Source: Mesorhizobium sp. DCY119
Lineage (GTDB): Bacteria; Pseudomonadota; Alphaproteobacteria; Rhizobiales; Rhizobiaceae
Direction: 5' to 3'
Assembly (NCBI RefSeq): GCF_003590645.1
Contig: NZ_CP031834.1
Location: forward strand, 744,001 to 808,000
Length of the DNA: 64,000 bases
In this document: positions 27,430 to 37,728 of the stretch, piece by piece
Numbering within the stretch: the stretch's first letter is position 1
How the letters are laid out: each line of letters begins with the position of its first letter
The notes under the pieces: generated by a model
Databases searched by the model: none
Told to the model about the DNA's origin: nothing
Seen by the model: the letters and a program-made list of their open reading frames with translations, nothing else
Program-made: the position numbers and the translations under genes

Positions 27430-27651
27430 ATGTATTCGCTGCTTCACGCCGATCTTGGAAAGATCGTCCCCAAACCCGGTCAGGTGACTGCCGGCGGCTT
27501 TTGTATCCCGTCATCTGGCGTTGCGCGCCTGCTGGTCATGCTGACCGTCATATTTTCTGCCGTGCATGTTCTCGATGTCGCATCGTCCTATGCTCCGGAC
27601 AGGCAGCCGGACCTTCTTGCGCAGGCAGATGTCACCTATGAGAGGAGATAG
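27430..27651 (+). CDS. Small membrane protein of unknown function
   Basis: A 73-residue protein with one hydrophobic segment (about 32-52, GVARLLVMLTVIFSAVHVLDV). The ATG at 27430 has AGGAGG five bases upstream, a strong site; the in-frame starts further upstream lack one. It lies three bases before the DGPF/YCII gene, so the two are co-transcribed. I do not recognise a family. Confidence 0.6.
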   Translation: MYSLLHADLGKIVPKPGQVTAGGFCIPSSGVARLLVMLTVIFSAVHVLDVASSYAPDRQPDLLAQADVTYERR

Positions 27652-27654
27652 ATC

Positions 27655-28011
27655 ATGAAATATGTTTGCCTCGTCCATGGAGCAGAAGCCAAGCTCCATG
27701 CCATGTCGCCCGCCGAAATGAAGGCGCTCGACCACGACTCCGGTGCCTATGACGACGCGCTCACCGCCAGCGGCCATCTGATCGTCGCGCAGGCGCTGCA
27801 ACCGGTTAAGGTCACGAAAACCGTCAGGAGCCGGAAGGGCAAGGCGCTGGTGACGGACGGTCCCTTCGCCGAGACCAAGGAGCAGCTTCTCGGGTTCATC
27901 ATGATCGAGGCCAGGGATTTCGAAGAGGCGGTGGAAATCGCCGGCAAGATCCCGCTGGCAAAGCTGGGCGCGATCGAGGTGCGGCCTGTCTATAATTTTC
28001 GCGGAGACTAG
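27655..28011 (+). CDS. YCII-related (DGPF domain) protein
   Basis: A 118-residue ferredoxin-like fold protein with the family signature TDGPFAETKEQLLGF and the EIAGKIPLA...GAIEVRPV end. Such proteins often accompany ECF sigma factors, but none is seen here. The catalytic role is unknown. GGAG precedes the ATG. Confidence 0.9.
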   Translation: MKYVCLVHGAEAKLHAMSPAEMKALDHDSGAYDDALTASGHLIVAQALQPVKVTKTVRSRKGKALVTDGPFAETKEQLLGFIMIEARDFEEAVEIAGKIPLAKLGAIEVRPVYNFRGD

Positions 28012-28106
28012 CCCGAGGCTCGTGCAAATCGTCGAGCGTGCAACTTTTGCGTGTTGAAAGGAGGAATTAGTTTCCTTATCCTGCCGCCGTTTTCGGGGGA
28101 TTTGGC

Positions 28107-28634
28107 ATGCATATCCTGATTGCTGCGATCGGCCTTATGGGGGCTGCCGCCTTCTGGTGGTACCGGGTCAAATATATGAGCGAGGCGGCAAGTGAGGTCG
28201 CCGATGCGGTTGGCCGCGTGCGCGGCTCGGTGCGGCGCAAGAAGCTGCGCAAGCAGGCCGCACTTTCGCCGCTCACGGCCATCGACGATCCCGTCGTGGC
28301 GGCGGCGACGCTGATCACGGCGATCGTCTCGGAAGACACCCCGCTGACGCCGGCGCACGAAACCGCCATTCGGGAGGCCGTTTCCGGCATCACTGATGCG
28401 AAGAAAACCGATGAGGCCGTCATCTATGGCAAATGGGCTGCGTCGCAGATCGATGATGCGAATGTGGTGATCGACAAGCTTGCGCCGTTTCTGCGCGAGC
28501 GCCTGGATGCGGATGAGCGGGAAGAACTGGTCACGATGGTCGAGGGCGTCGCGCGGGCGTCAGGCGAGCGCTCTTCGGCCCATGATCAGCGCGTGCGACG
28601 CCTGCGCCAGAAGCTCGGCTTCGAGATCCACTAA
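28107..28634 (+). CDS. Membrane-anchored helical protein, TerB-like fold possible
   Basis: A 175-residue protein with one N-terminal membrane segment (IAAIGLMGAAAFWWY) and a helical cytoplasmic part with repeated acidic helices (AALSPLTAIDDPVVAAATL, ERLDADEREELVTMVEGV). The length and spacing recall TerB-like tellurite-resistance domains, but no clear motif proves it. It is monocistronic. Confidence 0.6.
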   Translation: MHILIAAIGLMGAAAFWWYRVKYMSEAASEVADAVGRVRGSVRRKKLRKQAALSPLTAIDDPVVAAATLITAIVSEDTPLTPAHETAIREAVSGITDAKKTDEAVIYGKWAASQIDDANVVIDKLAPFLRERLDADEREELVTMVEGVARASGERSSAHDQRVRRLRQKLGFEIH

Positions 28635-28685
28635 TCGATCCCTGGACGCAATTCCGGATGCTGCGTAGTTTTCCCGGAATTGTTT

Positions 28686-29933
28686 TCAGATCGACTCGCC
28701 CCGCAAAAGCCGCGGCGTGTTGCCGGTCAGGCCGGACGCCTGCCTTATGAAGAAAGACTTCATGCGCGGCATGCGGTCGACGAGGCCGAGGCCGATGTCG
28801 CGGGCAGCGCGCAGCGGGCCGAAATCATTGGAGAACAGGCGGTTCAGCACGTCGGTGGTGACGCCCATCTGCACCGTGTCGAAACGGCGCCAACGCTCGT
28901 AGCGCTGCAGCACGTCGAGCGCGCCGATGTCCTGGCCGAGCCGGTCGGCCTCGACGACTGTTTCTGCCAGCGCTGCCGAATCCTTGAAGCCGAGATTGAG
29001 CCCCTGGCCGGCGATGGGGTGGATGCCGTGGGCGGCATCGCCGGCGAGCGCGAAGCGTGGCGCGACGAAGGCGCGGGCAAGGGTGAGTCCCAGCGGCCAG
29101 GCGCGGGGCTTGCCCTCGACGCGCAATTCTCCGAGCTTCAGGCCGAAGCGCTGTTCCAGTTCGCTTTCGAAGACGAGTTCGTCGCTGGCGACCAGCCGCT
29201 CGGCGTCGGCGGTGCGCTCGGTCCAGACGATGGAGGAGCGGTTGCCGGTCAACGGCAGGATGGCGAAGGGGCCAGCTGGCAGGAAATGCTCTTCGGCACG
29301 GCCATTGTGCGGGCGTTCATGAGCGATGGTGCAGACGATGCCGGACTGGCCATATTCCCATTTCACCGTCTTGATGCCGGCCATGTCGCGCAGCCGCGAA
29401 TTGACGCCATCGGCGGCGACCAGCAGCTTGGCTCCCAGCGACGTGCCGTCGGCAAGATGGATGGCGATGCCGGCAACGCCGGTCTCGAATGAGCTGACGG
29501 CGACGCCTTCTATGATGTCGATACCGAGTTCACCAGCGCGGCGGCGCAGCGCGCCGTTCAGCACCTTATTGGCGACCATGTGGGCGAAGGGTTCGCCGGG
29601 CGCAACTTCGCCGTCGAAGGTCAGGTAGATCGGCCGGACGGGATCAGCAGTGCGCGAATCGGTGACGATCATGTCGGTGATCGGCTGGGCCTGCGGCAGG
29701 ATTTCGTCCCAGCAACCGAGGCGGCCGAGCATGCGGCAGGCGGCGGCGGCGATTGCCGAGGCGCGGGTGTCGCGCTGCCACACGCCTTCGGGTGCGGCGT
29801 CGACCACGGCGATGGCGAGATTGGGACGCGCCTGCTTCATCGAGACGGCAGCGGCAAGACCGACATAGCCCGCGCCCGCAATCAGCACGTCGAGCGTCGG
29901 TTCCTTGCGGTGTGTGCCTGCGTTTCCAGCCAT
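28686..29933 (-). CDS. UbiH/UbiF/VisC-type FAD-dependent hydroxylase (probable ubiquinone biosynthesis)
   Basis: A 415-residue flavin monooxygenase with the FAD-binding VLIAGAGYVGLAAAVSMKQ, the DG motif LLVAADGVNSRLRDMAG, and the second FAD motif FALAGDAAHGIHPIAGQG, the signature of ring hydroxylases in ubiquinone synthesis. The exact ring position cannot be told. The ATG at 29933 has GGAGGA seven bases upstream. It is divergent from tesB. Confidence 0.88.
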   Translation of the reverse strand: MAGNAGTHRKEPTLDVLIAGAGYVGLAAAVSMKQARPNLAIAVVDAAPEGVWQRDTRASAIAAAACRMLGRLGCWDEILPQAQPITDMIVTDSRTADPVRPIYLTFDGEVAPGEPFAHMVANKVLNGALRRRAGELGIDIIEGVAVSSFETGVAGIAIHLADGTSLGAKLLVAADGVNSRLRDMAGIKTVKWEYGQSGIVCTIAHERPHNGRAEEHFLPAGPFAILPLTGNRSSIVWTERTADAERLVASDELVFESELEQRFGLKLGELRVEGKPRAWPLGLTLARAFVAPRFALAGDAAHGIHPIAGQGLNLGFKDSAALAETVVEADRLGQDIGALDVLQRYERWRRFDTVQMGVTTDVLNRLFSNDFGPLRAARDIGLGLVDRMPRMKSFFIRQASGLTGNTPRLLRGESI

Positions 29934-30029
29934 CGCTCTATCCTCCGTCACTTTCGCTTCGCCTTGACTTGGGCGAATGTTCCTGTTGGAAACCGTGCCA
30001 ATTCCTTCGCTTCGAAAAGGGTTCGAAAA

Positions 30030-30893
30030 ATGTCGGCGGCCATGCAGGAACTTCTCGCCATTCTCGACCTCGAGAAGCTCGAACACAACCTGTATCGTGG
30101 TCGCAGCCCGAAACTCGACTGGCAGCGCGTGTTCGGCGGGCAGACCATCGCGCAGGCGCTGGTCGCGGCGCAGCGCACAGTCGCGCCCGACCGTTATGTG
30201 CATTCGCTGCACGGCTATTTCATGCGTCCCGGCGATACGCAGGTTCCGATCATTTATGAAGTCGACCGCATCCGCGACGGCAAGAGTTTCACCACGCGGC
30301 GCGTCGTTGCCATCCAGCACGGCCATGCCATTTTTTCGCTGGAAGCCTCGTTCCAGCTTGACGAGCCGGGGTTGGAGCATCAGGTGCCGATGCCTCTCGG
30401 CGTGCCGGCGCCCGAGACGCTCGGCACGCAGAACGACCTGATCAAGGAATTCGGCGAGACGGTGCCGGAAGGTATTCGCCGCTATTGGGAGCGCGACAGG
30501 CCGGTGGAAATGAAGCCAGTGATGCTCAAGCACTATACCAGCCGCGAAAAGCTGGACCCGGAGCAGAACATCTGGATTCGCACCACTGGACCCGTGCCGG
30601 CAGATCGCGCCACCCAAGCCGCAGTGCTTGCCTACCTCTCGGACATGACGCTGCTCGACACCTCCACCTTCGCCCACGGACGCGCGGTCTTTGATCGCGA
30701 CATCCAGGCGGCGAGCCTTGACCACGCCATGTGGTTCCACAGGCAGCATCCGCTTGACGGGTGGCTGCTCTATACGCAGGACAGCCCCTCGACGATCGGT
30801 GCTCGGGGCTTCACCCGCGGTACACTTTACGGGCAGGACGGCACGCTGATCGCCTCGGTGGCGCAGGAAGGGCTTATCCGCGTGAAGCGATAG
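30030..30893 (+). CDS. tesB: Acyl-CoA thioesterase II
   Basis: TesB hydrolyses medium- and long-chain acyl-CoA. The 287-residue protein is a double hotdog: N-terminal GGQTIAQALVAAQRTV, HSLHGYFMRPGDTQVP and DGKSFTTRRVVAIQHG, then the C-terminal DMTLLDTS, SLDHAMWFHR and DGWLLY. The Asp, Thr and Gln residues of the E. coli active site appear conserved. AAGG lies upstream of the ATG at 30030. Confidence 0.93.
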   Translation: MSAAMQELLAILDLEKLEHNLYRGRSPKLDWQRVFGGQTIAQALVAAQRTVAPDRYVHSLHGYFMRPGDTQVPIIYEVDRIRDGKSFTTRRVVAIQHGHAIFSLEASFQLDEPGLEHQVPMPLGVPAPETLGTQNDLIKEFGETVPEGIRRYWERDRPVEMKPVMLKHYTSREKLDPEQNIWIRTTGPVPADRATQAAVLAYLSDMTLLDTSTFAHGRAVFDRDIQAASLDHAMWFHRQHPLDGWLLYTQDSPSTIGARGFTRGTLYGQDGTLIASVAQEGLIRVKR

Positions 30894-30913
30894 CCTGCGG
30901 AATGTGCAAAATC

Positions 30914-30939
30914 TATAAATTGCCTAATTTATAGGCAAT
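30914..30939. promoter_or_regulatory. Two overlapping palindromes upstream of glnK
   Basis: TATAAATT (30914-30921) pairs with AATTTATA (30926-30933). ATTGCCTA (30919-30926) pairs with TAGGCAAT (30932-30939). The two share bases and are mutually exclusive folds. They lie just after tesB with no T tract and 85 bases before the glnK sigma-54-like promoter; a regulator-binding site or an mRNA end structure are both possible. Confidence 0.35.
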
Positions 30940-31023
30940 CATATAGTCGCTAAAGCGGTGACTTATACTGCGCTGCAGCAAAAACCCCTTGATTTACAAC
31001 GCTTTAATGCCGGTTCTGCGAAC

Positions 31024-31038
31024 TGGCACGGAGCTTGA
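31024..31038 (+). promoter_or_regulatory. Sigma-54-type promoter of glnK-amtB
   Basis: TGGCAC (31024-31029), five bases and TTGA (31035-31038) match the -24/-12 pattern except for A in place of C at the -12 GC. Nitrogen control through RpoN and NtrC is the usual scheme for glnK-amtB. I see no clear TGCACC-type NtrC site. The start would lie near 31049, about 78 bases before glnK. Confidence 0.65.
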
Positions 31039-31108
31039 TTTACCCTGATCACTCTCCGGCTGCTCTCGGCAACCCGGCGAAGTCATGCAATCGCGGGTTC
31101 CCGCATAA

Positions 31109-31465
<357 letters not shown>

Positions 31466-31496
31466 GCGGGCCAATCGTATTCTCATGGAGATTTCA

Positions 31497-32882
31497 ATGA
31501 ATATTCCCACCACCTTGAAGAAGGCGGCCAAAACCGCGCTTCTGGGCTCGCTTGCCCTCGGCGCACTTGGCACGCTCGCAGCCTTCGCCCAGGAAACCGC
31601 GCCTGCTGCCGCGGACGCTGCTGCAGCCGCAGCACCCGCCGTTGCCGTGCCCGACAAGGGCGACACGACCTGGATGATGATCTCGACCATCCTCGTCCTG
31701 TTCATGGCCCTGCCGGGCCTCGCTTTGTTCTATGGCGGCCTCGTGCGCACCAAGAACATGCTTTCCGTCCTCATGCAGTGCACGATGATCGTGGCTGTCG
31801 TCATCATCATCTGGGTCGTCTACGGCTACTCCTTCGCCTTCGGTGGCGGCACCAGCCCGTATTGGGGCGGTCTCGGCAAGCTGTTCCTGTCGGGCGTCAC
31901 GCCTGAGAGCACGGTAGCGACCTTCTCGGATGGCGTCGTCATCCCCGAACTGGTCTTCATCTGCTTCCAGATGACCTTCGCCTGCATCACGCCGGCCCTG
32001 ATCGTCGGCGCCTTCGCCGAGCGCATCAAGTTCTCGGCCGTGATCCTGTTCGTGGCGCTGTGGGTCACCTTCGTCTACTTCCCGATCGCCCACATGGTCT
32101 GGGATTCGAGCGGCATGATCTTCAACTGGGGCGCTCTCGACTTCGCCGGCGGCACGGTCGTCCACATCAATGCCGGCATCGCCGCATTGGTCGGTGCGAT
32201 CCTGGTCGGCAAGCGCAACGGCTACGGACGCGACAACATGGCTCCGCACTCGATGACGCTGACCATGGTCGGTGCCTCGATCCTGTGGGTGGGCTGGTTC
32301 GGCTTCAATGCCGGCTCCAACCTTGAAGCCACCGGCGGTGCAGCTCTTGCTATGATCAACACCTTCACCGCAACTGCCGGCGCAATCATCGCCTGGGTGG
32401 CGGTGGAATCGCTGGCCCGCAAGAAGGCCTCGATGCTCGGTGCTGCCTCCGGCATGATCGCCGGCCTGGTCGCCGTCACGCCCGCTGCCGGCATCGTCGG
32501 CCCGATCGGCGCGATCGTGCTCGGCGCCATCGCCAGCATCATCTGCTACTATTTCGTCACCGTGGTGAAGATCAAGGCCGGCTACGACGACTCGCTCGAC
32601 GTGTTCGGCGTGCACGGCATCGGCGGTATCGTCGGCGCCATCGGCACCGGCATCTTCGCCTCGTCGGCGCTGGGTGGCATCGGCTATGCCGACGGCGTGA
32701 CCATGGGCGCGCAGGTCTGGGTGCAGATCAAGGCGGTTCTCGTCACCATCGTCTGGTGCGGTGTCGGCTCTGCCATCCTCTACAAGATCGTCGATGTGAT
32801 CGTCGGGCTGCGTCCGACCGTCGAAGCCGAATCGCAGGGCCTCGACCTCACCTCGCACGGCGAAGTGGCCTACCACTCGTAA
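31497..32882 (+). CDS. amtB: Ammonium transporter
   Basis: A 461-residue ammonium channel. A signal peptide (about 1-26, ending AAFAQ) and an Ala-rich segment precede 11 membrane helices. The twin-His pore residues are in FPIAHMVWDSSG and FGVHGIGGIVGAI, with Phe gate residues typical of AmtB. The ATG at 31497 has GGAG six bases upstream; an ATG at 31485 is less likely. It forms the glnK-amtB operon. Confidence 0.96.
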   Translation: MNIPTTLKKAAKTALLGSLALGALGTLAAFAQETAPAAADAAAAAAPAVAVPDKGDTTWMMISTILVLFMALPGLALFYGGLVRTKNMLSVLMQCTMIVAVVIIIWVVYGYSFAFGGGTSPYWGGLGKLFLSGVTPESTVATFSDGVVIPELVFICFQMTFACITPALIVGAFAERIKFSAVILFVALWVTFVYFPIAHMVWDSSGMIFNWGALDFAGGTVVHINAGIAALVGAILVGKRNGYGRDNMAPHSMTLTMVGASILWVGWFGFNAGSNLEATGGAALAMINTFTATAGAIIAWVAVESLARKKASMLGAASGMIAGLVAVTPAAGIVGPIGAIVLGAIASIICYYFVTVVKIKAGYDDSLDVFGVHGIGGIVGAIGTGIFASSALGGIGYADGVTMGAQVWVQIKAVLVTIVWCGVGSAILYKIVDVIVGLRPTVEAESQGLDLTSHGEVAYHS

Positions 32883-32890
32883 GCTTCCAA

Positions 32891-32991
32891 CCCGGCGACG
32901 CATGCCGTCGCCGGGTGAAAATCCCGTCGTGACCGGTTTGAAGGAGCCGTGTCACGCCTTTGAGGCCCGGTTCGTCCGGGCCTCTTTTTTT
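32891..32991 (+). terminator. Hairpin plus intrinsic terminator of glnK-amtB
   Basis: First an 11-bp stem (32891-32901/32907-32917) without a T tract, then the true terminator: GAGGCCCGG (32962-32970), loop TTCGT, CCGGGCCTC (32976-32984) and seven T residues. The rest of the gap up to 33194 shows no gene; it must hold the promoter of the kinase-like gene. Confidence 0.9.
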
Positions 32992-33194
32992 GACCGCCGG
33001 CAACATGTTCCGGTGGCTGCGGCGTGGTCTGGCGGACTGCGACCGAACTGCAACAGGGAGTGGGTTTCAGAAGCTCTCTTCACGAAAAAAATCACACCGT
33101 TATATAGACAGCTAATGAAAGCCGCCTATCTTGAGCGACTGAGGACACAAATCAGTTTGCGGCAGGCTCCATATTGTCGAAGCATTCACCGGAC

Positions 33195-34013
33195 ATGATG
33201 ATGCAGGCCGATCCGGCGACGCTCAGCGCGGTCGCGCGCATCGCTGAAGCGCCCAAGGCTCCGCGGCTTCACGTCACGGCGGTCAGGGGCCAGCGGATTT
33301 GGTTCAAGCATTTCGGCGCCGAGCGGACGGCTTGGGGCAAGCGCCTGCACGCGCTGGTCTCGCCGCTGATGTATCCGCGGTTCATCAGGTCATCACTGCC
33401 GGCGAGCCCGGAAGGCAAGGCCGCGCGGGAACTGCGCAAGATCAAGGCCTTTCGCGGAGCTGGTTTTCGGGCGCCGGAAGTCTTCTATCAGCGCGGCGAC
33501 GTTCTGGCCCTGTCCGACATGGGCGAGACGATGCAGGCGCAGATGATACAGCTGCGACAAGCAGGAGACATGGCAGCCCATGACAGCCTCCTGATAAGTG
33601 CAGCCAAGGCTCTGGGCGAGGTGCATGCGGCCGGCCTCTGCCACGGCCGCCCGCATCCGCGCGATTTCGTCGTCGACGATAATGGGCAGTTCGGCTTTCT
33701 AGACTTCGAGGAGGAACCGGAAGCAGTGATGCCATTGGCTGACGCGCAGGCGCGCGACGTCTGGCTGCTCTTTTTCCAGATCACTTATCGTGCCCGGCAA
33801 CCCCAGACACCGACGCTGGCGCTGCAGGCCTACAAGGCTTCGGCCCCGAAGCCTACGCTGGAAGCGCTTTCGCAGCTGCTTCATTTCTTCCGGGTATTGA
33901 TCCCGCTCGGCCGGGTCGCGGCGAAATTCCATCTCGGCGGCGACCTCGAGCGCTTCATGACGGCGATGGACTTTTTTCGCGACGCCGAAAAGGACGCCGC
34001 CGAGAAACGGTAG
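33195..34013 (+). CDS. Kinase-like (lipopolysaccharide kinase/APH-type fold) protein
   Basis: A 272-residue protein with a shortened protein-kinase-like fold: WFKHFGAERTAWGK near the start (possible ATP-binding Lys), DVLALSDMGETM hinge, the catalytic loop HGRPHPRDFVVDDNG and the metal-binding FLDFEEEP. This order resembles LPS core kinases and APH-type phosphotransferases, with Arg-Asp in the catalytic loop. Substrate unknown. ATG codons at 33195, 33198 and 33201 compete; a TTG at 33174 adds seven residues. Confidence 0.75.
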   Translation: MMMQADPATLSAVARIAEAPKAPRLHVTAVRGQRIWFKHFGAERTAWGKRLHALVSPLMYPRFIRSSLPASPEGKAARELRKIKAFRGAGFRAPEVFYQRGDVLALSDMGETMQAQMIQLRQAGDMAAHDSLLISAAKALGEVHAAGLCHGRPHPRDFVVDDNGQFGFLDFEEEPEAVMPLADAQARDVWLLFFQITYRARQPQTPTLALQAYKASAPKPTLEALSQLLHFFRVLIPLGRVAAKFHLGGDLERFMTAMDFFRDAEKDAAEKR

Positions 34014-34148
34014 GCGAGCCTGTTTCATGTGCCGCGAAGTGCTGCATGGTTAATGCGGCCTTAACCTTCCCCCCGATAATCTGATCCTCGACTCTGCCCA
34101 AGGCGCGTTCGTGCCGAGGCAACACCATTTTTGGACGGGGAAAGAGGC

Positions 34149-36788
34149 ATGCGTTCAGCCACACAACTCGCGCTGACCGATTCGGGACACGGCCTGCAGG
34201 CGTTTGCACGCAGGCAGGTGGGGCGGATTACCGGCCTTGCGTGTTTCGCGACGGTTGCCTTCGCGCTGGCCAGCCTTGGCACCTGGAACGTCGCCGACCC
34301 GAGCTTCAGCCATGCCACCGACAACCCGATCACCAACGCGATGGGCTATCCGGGCGCGGTGTTTTCCGATCTCGCCATGCAGTTCTACGGGTTGTCTTCC
34401 GTGGCTGCTCTCGTTCCTGCCGTGATCTGGGGCTTTTTCCTGGCGACCGCGCGTGGTGTCGACCGCATGCCGCGCCGGGCGCTGGCCTGGTTCGGCGCTT
34501 CGCTTTTATTTGCGGCCATTGCCGGCTGCACCACGCCACCCGCAACCTGGCCGCTGCCGACCGGGCTTGGCGGCGTCTTCGGCGACATGGTGCTGAAGGT
34601 TCCGGGCATGGCCACCGGTGGCTATCCGACCGGCTGGGTGGCAAGCCTGATCGCCGTGGTTCTGGCAGGGCCGGCGCTCTGGCTATTCGCTTTCGGTGCA
34701 GGGCTGATTTCGCGTCCCAACGGCTTTGCCGTCGTCGATCCCGACGAAAAGGACATGCGCGAGCAGGACCTGTCGTCCTCCTTCGACGATGACGACGAGG
34801 ATGAAGGCATATTGGCGCTGGGCGCGATCACCCATTGGTGGCTGTCGTTCCGTGCCTTCCTGCGCCGCCGGGCTGCGCGCCGGAAGGAGCATGACGAATA
34901 TCGCGACGTCGAGGTGCGCCCCGAAAGCGCATGGCGCCGTGCGGCCGAGCGCGTCGAATTTGCCGAGCAGGCCGAGGCGAAGGTCAGCGCCAAGGGCAGG
35001 GCGCGCGTCGAGCCGGAATTCTTCGCCGCCATGGTGTCCGACGGCCGCGTTCCCCACCACGAACTCGACGACGATATCGACGCGGAAGACGATCTCGACT
35101 TCATGCCGGGCGAGGCGGCGGAGCCGCGTTCGCCTGCAGCCCAGGTCCAGAATTTCAGGACGCCTGCAGCAGCATCCGCCCGCGTGGAGGCGCCCGCGCC
35201 GCGCCCAGTTCCCGGTGCGCGGGTCCAGCGCGAAGCCCAAACGTCGCTGATCGGTTCGAACAGCTTCGAAATGCCGTCGCTGCACTTCCTGACCGAGCCG
35301 AAGAATGTCGTGCGCGACGCCAGCCTGTCGAAGGACGCGCTGGAGCAGAATGCGCGCCTGCTCGAAGGCGTGCTGGAAGACTTCGGCGTCAAGGGCGAGA
35401 TCATCCATGTCAGGCCCGGCCCGGTCGTCACGCTCTATGAACTGGAGCCGGCCCCTGGCATCAAGTCGTCTCGCGTCATCGGCCTTGCCGACGACATCGC
35501 ACGCTCGATGAGCGCGATTGCCGCCCGCGTCGCCGTCGTTCCCGGCCGCAACGCCATCGGCATCGAACTGCCCAACGCCAAGCGCGAGACCGTTTATCTG
35601 CGCGAGATCATGGCGAGCCGCGATTTCGAGACGACCAAGGCCAAGCTGGCACTGGCGCTCGGCAAGACGATCAATGGCGAGGCCGTCATCGTCGACATCG
35701 CCAAGATGCCGCACGTTCTCGTTGCCGGCACCACCGGCTCGGGCAAGTCTGTCGCCATCAACACCATGATCCTGTCGCTGCTCTACCGCATGACGCCGCA
35801 GGAATGCCGCCTGATCATGATCGACCCGAAGATGCTCGAACTGTCGGTCTATGACGGCATCCCGCATCTGCTGACGCCCGTCGTGACCGACCCGAAGAAG
35901 GCGGTCGTGGCGCTGAAATGGACGGTGCGGGAGATGGAGGACCGCTACCGCAAGATGTCCAAGGTCGGCGTGCGCAACATCGACGGTTTCAATGCGCGCG
36001 TCGCGCAGGCGGAGAAGAAGGGCGAGCGCATTTCACGTACGGTGCAGACCGGCTTCGACCGCCAGACCGGCGAGGCGATCTACGAGACCGAAAACCTCGA
36101 CCTCGAGCCGCTGCCCTACATCGTCGTCATCATCGACGAAATGGCCGACCTGATGATGGTCGCCGGCAAGGACATCGAAGGCGCGGTGCAGCGTCTGGCG
36201 CAGATGGCGCGTGCCGCCGGCATCCATGTCATCATGGCAACGCAGCGTCCGTCGGTCGACGTCATCACCGGAACGATCAAGGCCAATTTCCCGACCCGCA
36301 TCTCCTTCCAGGTGACGTCGAAGATCGACAGCCGCACCATCCTGGGCGAGCAGGGCGCCGAGCAGCTGCTCGGCATGGGCGACATGCTCTATATGGCCGG
36401 CGGCGGGCGCATCCAGCGCGTGCACGGACCGTTCGTCTCCGACGACGAGGTCGAGAAGATCGTCGGCCATCTCAAGCTGCAGGGCGTGCCCGAATATCTC
36501 GATGCCATCACCGAGGATGACGGCGAGGACGACGATGACGCACCGTCCGGCAAGGGCGGCGGTGGCGGCGGCAATTTCGAGGATTCCGACGATCCTTACG
36601 ATCAGGCGGTCGCGGTGGTCCTGCGCGATGGCAAGGCCTCGACCAGCTACATCCAGCGCCGCCTCGGTATCGGTTACAACCGAGCCGCCTCGATCATCGA
36701 GAAAATGGAGCAGGAAGGCATCGTTGGCCCCGCCAACCACGCCGGAAAGCGCGAAATTCTGGTGCCGACGGAGGATGATAAGTTTTAG
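34149..36788 (+). CDS. ftsK: DNA translocase FtsK
   Basis: FtsK anchors at the septum and pumps DNA toward dif, where XerCD acts. The 879-residue protein has four N-terminal membrane helices (about 30-195), a charged linker (200-390), the ATPase with Walker [16 protein letters not shown] and Walker [14 protein letters not shown], and the C-terminal gamma winged-helix ([22 protein letters not shown]). The ATG at 34149 has GGGGA seven bases upstream. lolA follows. Confidence 0.95.
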   Translation: MRSATQLALTDSGHGLQAFARRQVGRITGLACFATVAFALASLGTWNVADPSFSHATDNPITNAMGYPGAVFSDLAMQFYGLSSVAALVPAVIWGFFLATARGVDRMPRRALAWFGASLLFAAIAGCTTPPATWPLPTGLGGVFGDMVLKVPGMATGGYPTGWVASLIAVVLAGPALWLFAFGAGLISRPNGFAVVDPDEKDMREQDLSSSFDDDDEDEGILALGAITHWWLSFRAFLRRRAARRKEHDEYRDVEVRPESAWRRAAERVEFAEQAEAKVSAKGRARVEPEFFAAMVSDGRVPHHELDDDIDAEDDLDFMPGEAAEPRSPAAQVQNFRTPAAASARVEAPAPRPVPGARVQREAQTSLIGSNSFEMPSLHFLTEPKNVVRDASLSKDALEQNARLLEGVLEDFGVKGEIIHVRPGPVVTLYELEPAPGIKSSRVIGLADDIARSMSAIAARVAVVPGRNAIGIELPNAKRETVYLREIMASRDFETTKAKLALALGKTINGEAVIVDIAKMPHVLVAGTTGSGKSVAINTMILSLLYRMTPQECRLIMIDPKMLELSVYDGIPHLLTPVVTDPKKAVVALKWTVREMEDRYRKMSKVGVRNIDGFNARVAQAEKKGERISRTVQTGFDRQTGEAIYETENLDLEPLPYIVVIIDEMADLMMVAGKDIEGAVQRLAQMARAAGIHVIMATQRPSVDVITGTIKANFPTRISFQVTSKIDSRTILGEQGAEQLLGMGDMLYMAGGGRIQRVHGPFVSDDEVEKIVGHLKLQGVPEYLDAITEDDGEDDDDAPSGKGGGGGGNFEDSDDPYDQAVAVVLRDGKASTSYIQRRLGIGYNRAASIIEKMEQEGIVGPANHAGKREILVPTEDDKF

Positions 36789-36899
36789 ACGGTGTGAGTT
36801 TAAAATGACGCAGGCGTGATGGTTTGCCTCTTGCCGCCGACAAACTTCAGCCCAAGTAGAAGCCTATAGATCAAAGCTCATTTGACGCATTCGAGAGTG

Positions 36900-37598
36900 A
36901 TGACCCGCATGAACAAAAACGCTTCGACCCTGACCCCGCGACTGCAGATGGCCCGCCGCGGCTTCCTTGGGCTGGCGGTTGCGGCTTTCGGCGTGGTTGG
37001 GCTGCAGGCGATGCCGGGTTTCGACATGATCGCGGCGGCGCAGGCCGCCCCGACGGATGCCGCGCAGAAGATCGCCGATCATTTCGCCAGCGTTCGCACC
37101 ATGACCGGCGAGTTCGTGCAGTTCGGCCCGCGCGGCGAGCAGACCGGCGGCAAGTTCTTCATCGAGCGTCCGGGCAAGATCCGCTTCGACTATGACGGCG
37201 CGTCGCGCTTCCAGGTGGTCTCGGACGGCCAGTCGGTCGTGCTCGACAACAGGAAGATGAACACGGTCGATCTCTACCCGCTGTCGAAGACGCCGCTGAA
37301 GCTTTTGCTCGATGAGCGCATCGATCTCTCCGGCAACAAGGTCCGGAGCGTCAAGGAAGAGGACGACCTCACCACGATCCAGCTTGCCGACAAATCGGTG
37401 TTCGGCAACTCGACCATCACCATGATGTTCGATCCGAAATCCTACGAGCTGCGCCAATGGACGATCAAGGACGCGCAGGGCAAGGACACGACGGTGATGA
37501 TCTTCAACGTCAAGCAGGGCGTGAAGTTCGATCAGGACCTGTTCAAGATCGACTACAAGCGCAATCTCGACGTCAACAAGAAGAAAAACAACCGTTAG
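36900..37598 (+). CDS. lolA: Outer-membrane lipoprotein carrier protein LolA
   Basis: LolA shuttles lipoproteins across the periplasm. The 232-residue protein has the LolA domain (ADHFASVRTMTGEFVQF, GGKFFIERPGKIRFDYD, ELRQWTIKDAQGKDTTVMIF). The signal region reads MARRGFLGLAVAAFG, which has a twin-arginine-like RRGFLGL motif followed by a long hydrophobic stretch and AAQAA. Use of the Tat path is possible but unproven. The start is uncertain between 36900 and 36909; the order ftsK-lolA-xth is conserved in rhizobia. Confidence 0.88.
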   Translation: MTRMNKNASTLTPRLQMARRGFLGLAVAAFGVVGLQAMPGFDMIAAAQAAPTDAAQKIADHFASVRTMTGEFVQFGPRGEQTGGKFFIERPGKIRFDYDGASRFQVVSDGQSVVLDNRKMNTVDLYPLSKTPLKLLLDERIDLSGNKVRSVKEEDDLTTIQLADKSVFGNSTITMMFDPKSYELRQWTIKDAQGKDTTVMIFNVKQGVKFDQDLFKIDYKRNLDVNKKKNNR

Positions 37599-37728
37599 GC
37601 CAGGCGCTGCCTGCGCTTTAACTGTGGACAGGGTTCGCAGCCGGGGTCGAGGCTGCGCTCGACCTTGTAATTGATGCCTTGCGCTGCCACTTTCCGGCCT
37701 TCTTTTTCGCAAGTGCCGGATTTCCCCA

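Noticed and set aside
31494-32903. A 469-codon open frame opposite amtB
   Set aside because: Acidic/His-rich shadow of a membrane-protein gene; ends in the amtB terminator region.
32902-33198. A 98-codon frame downstream of amtB
   Set aside because: It runs through the amtB terminator and has no ribosome-binding site or family features.
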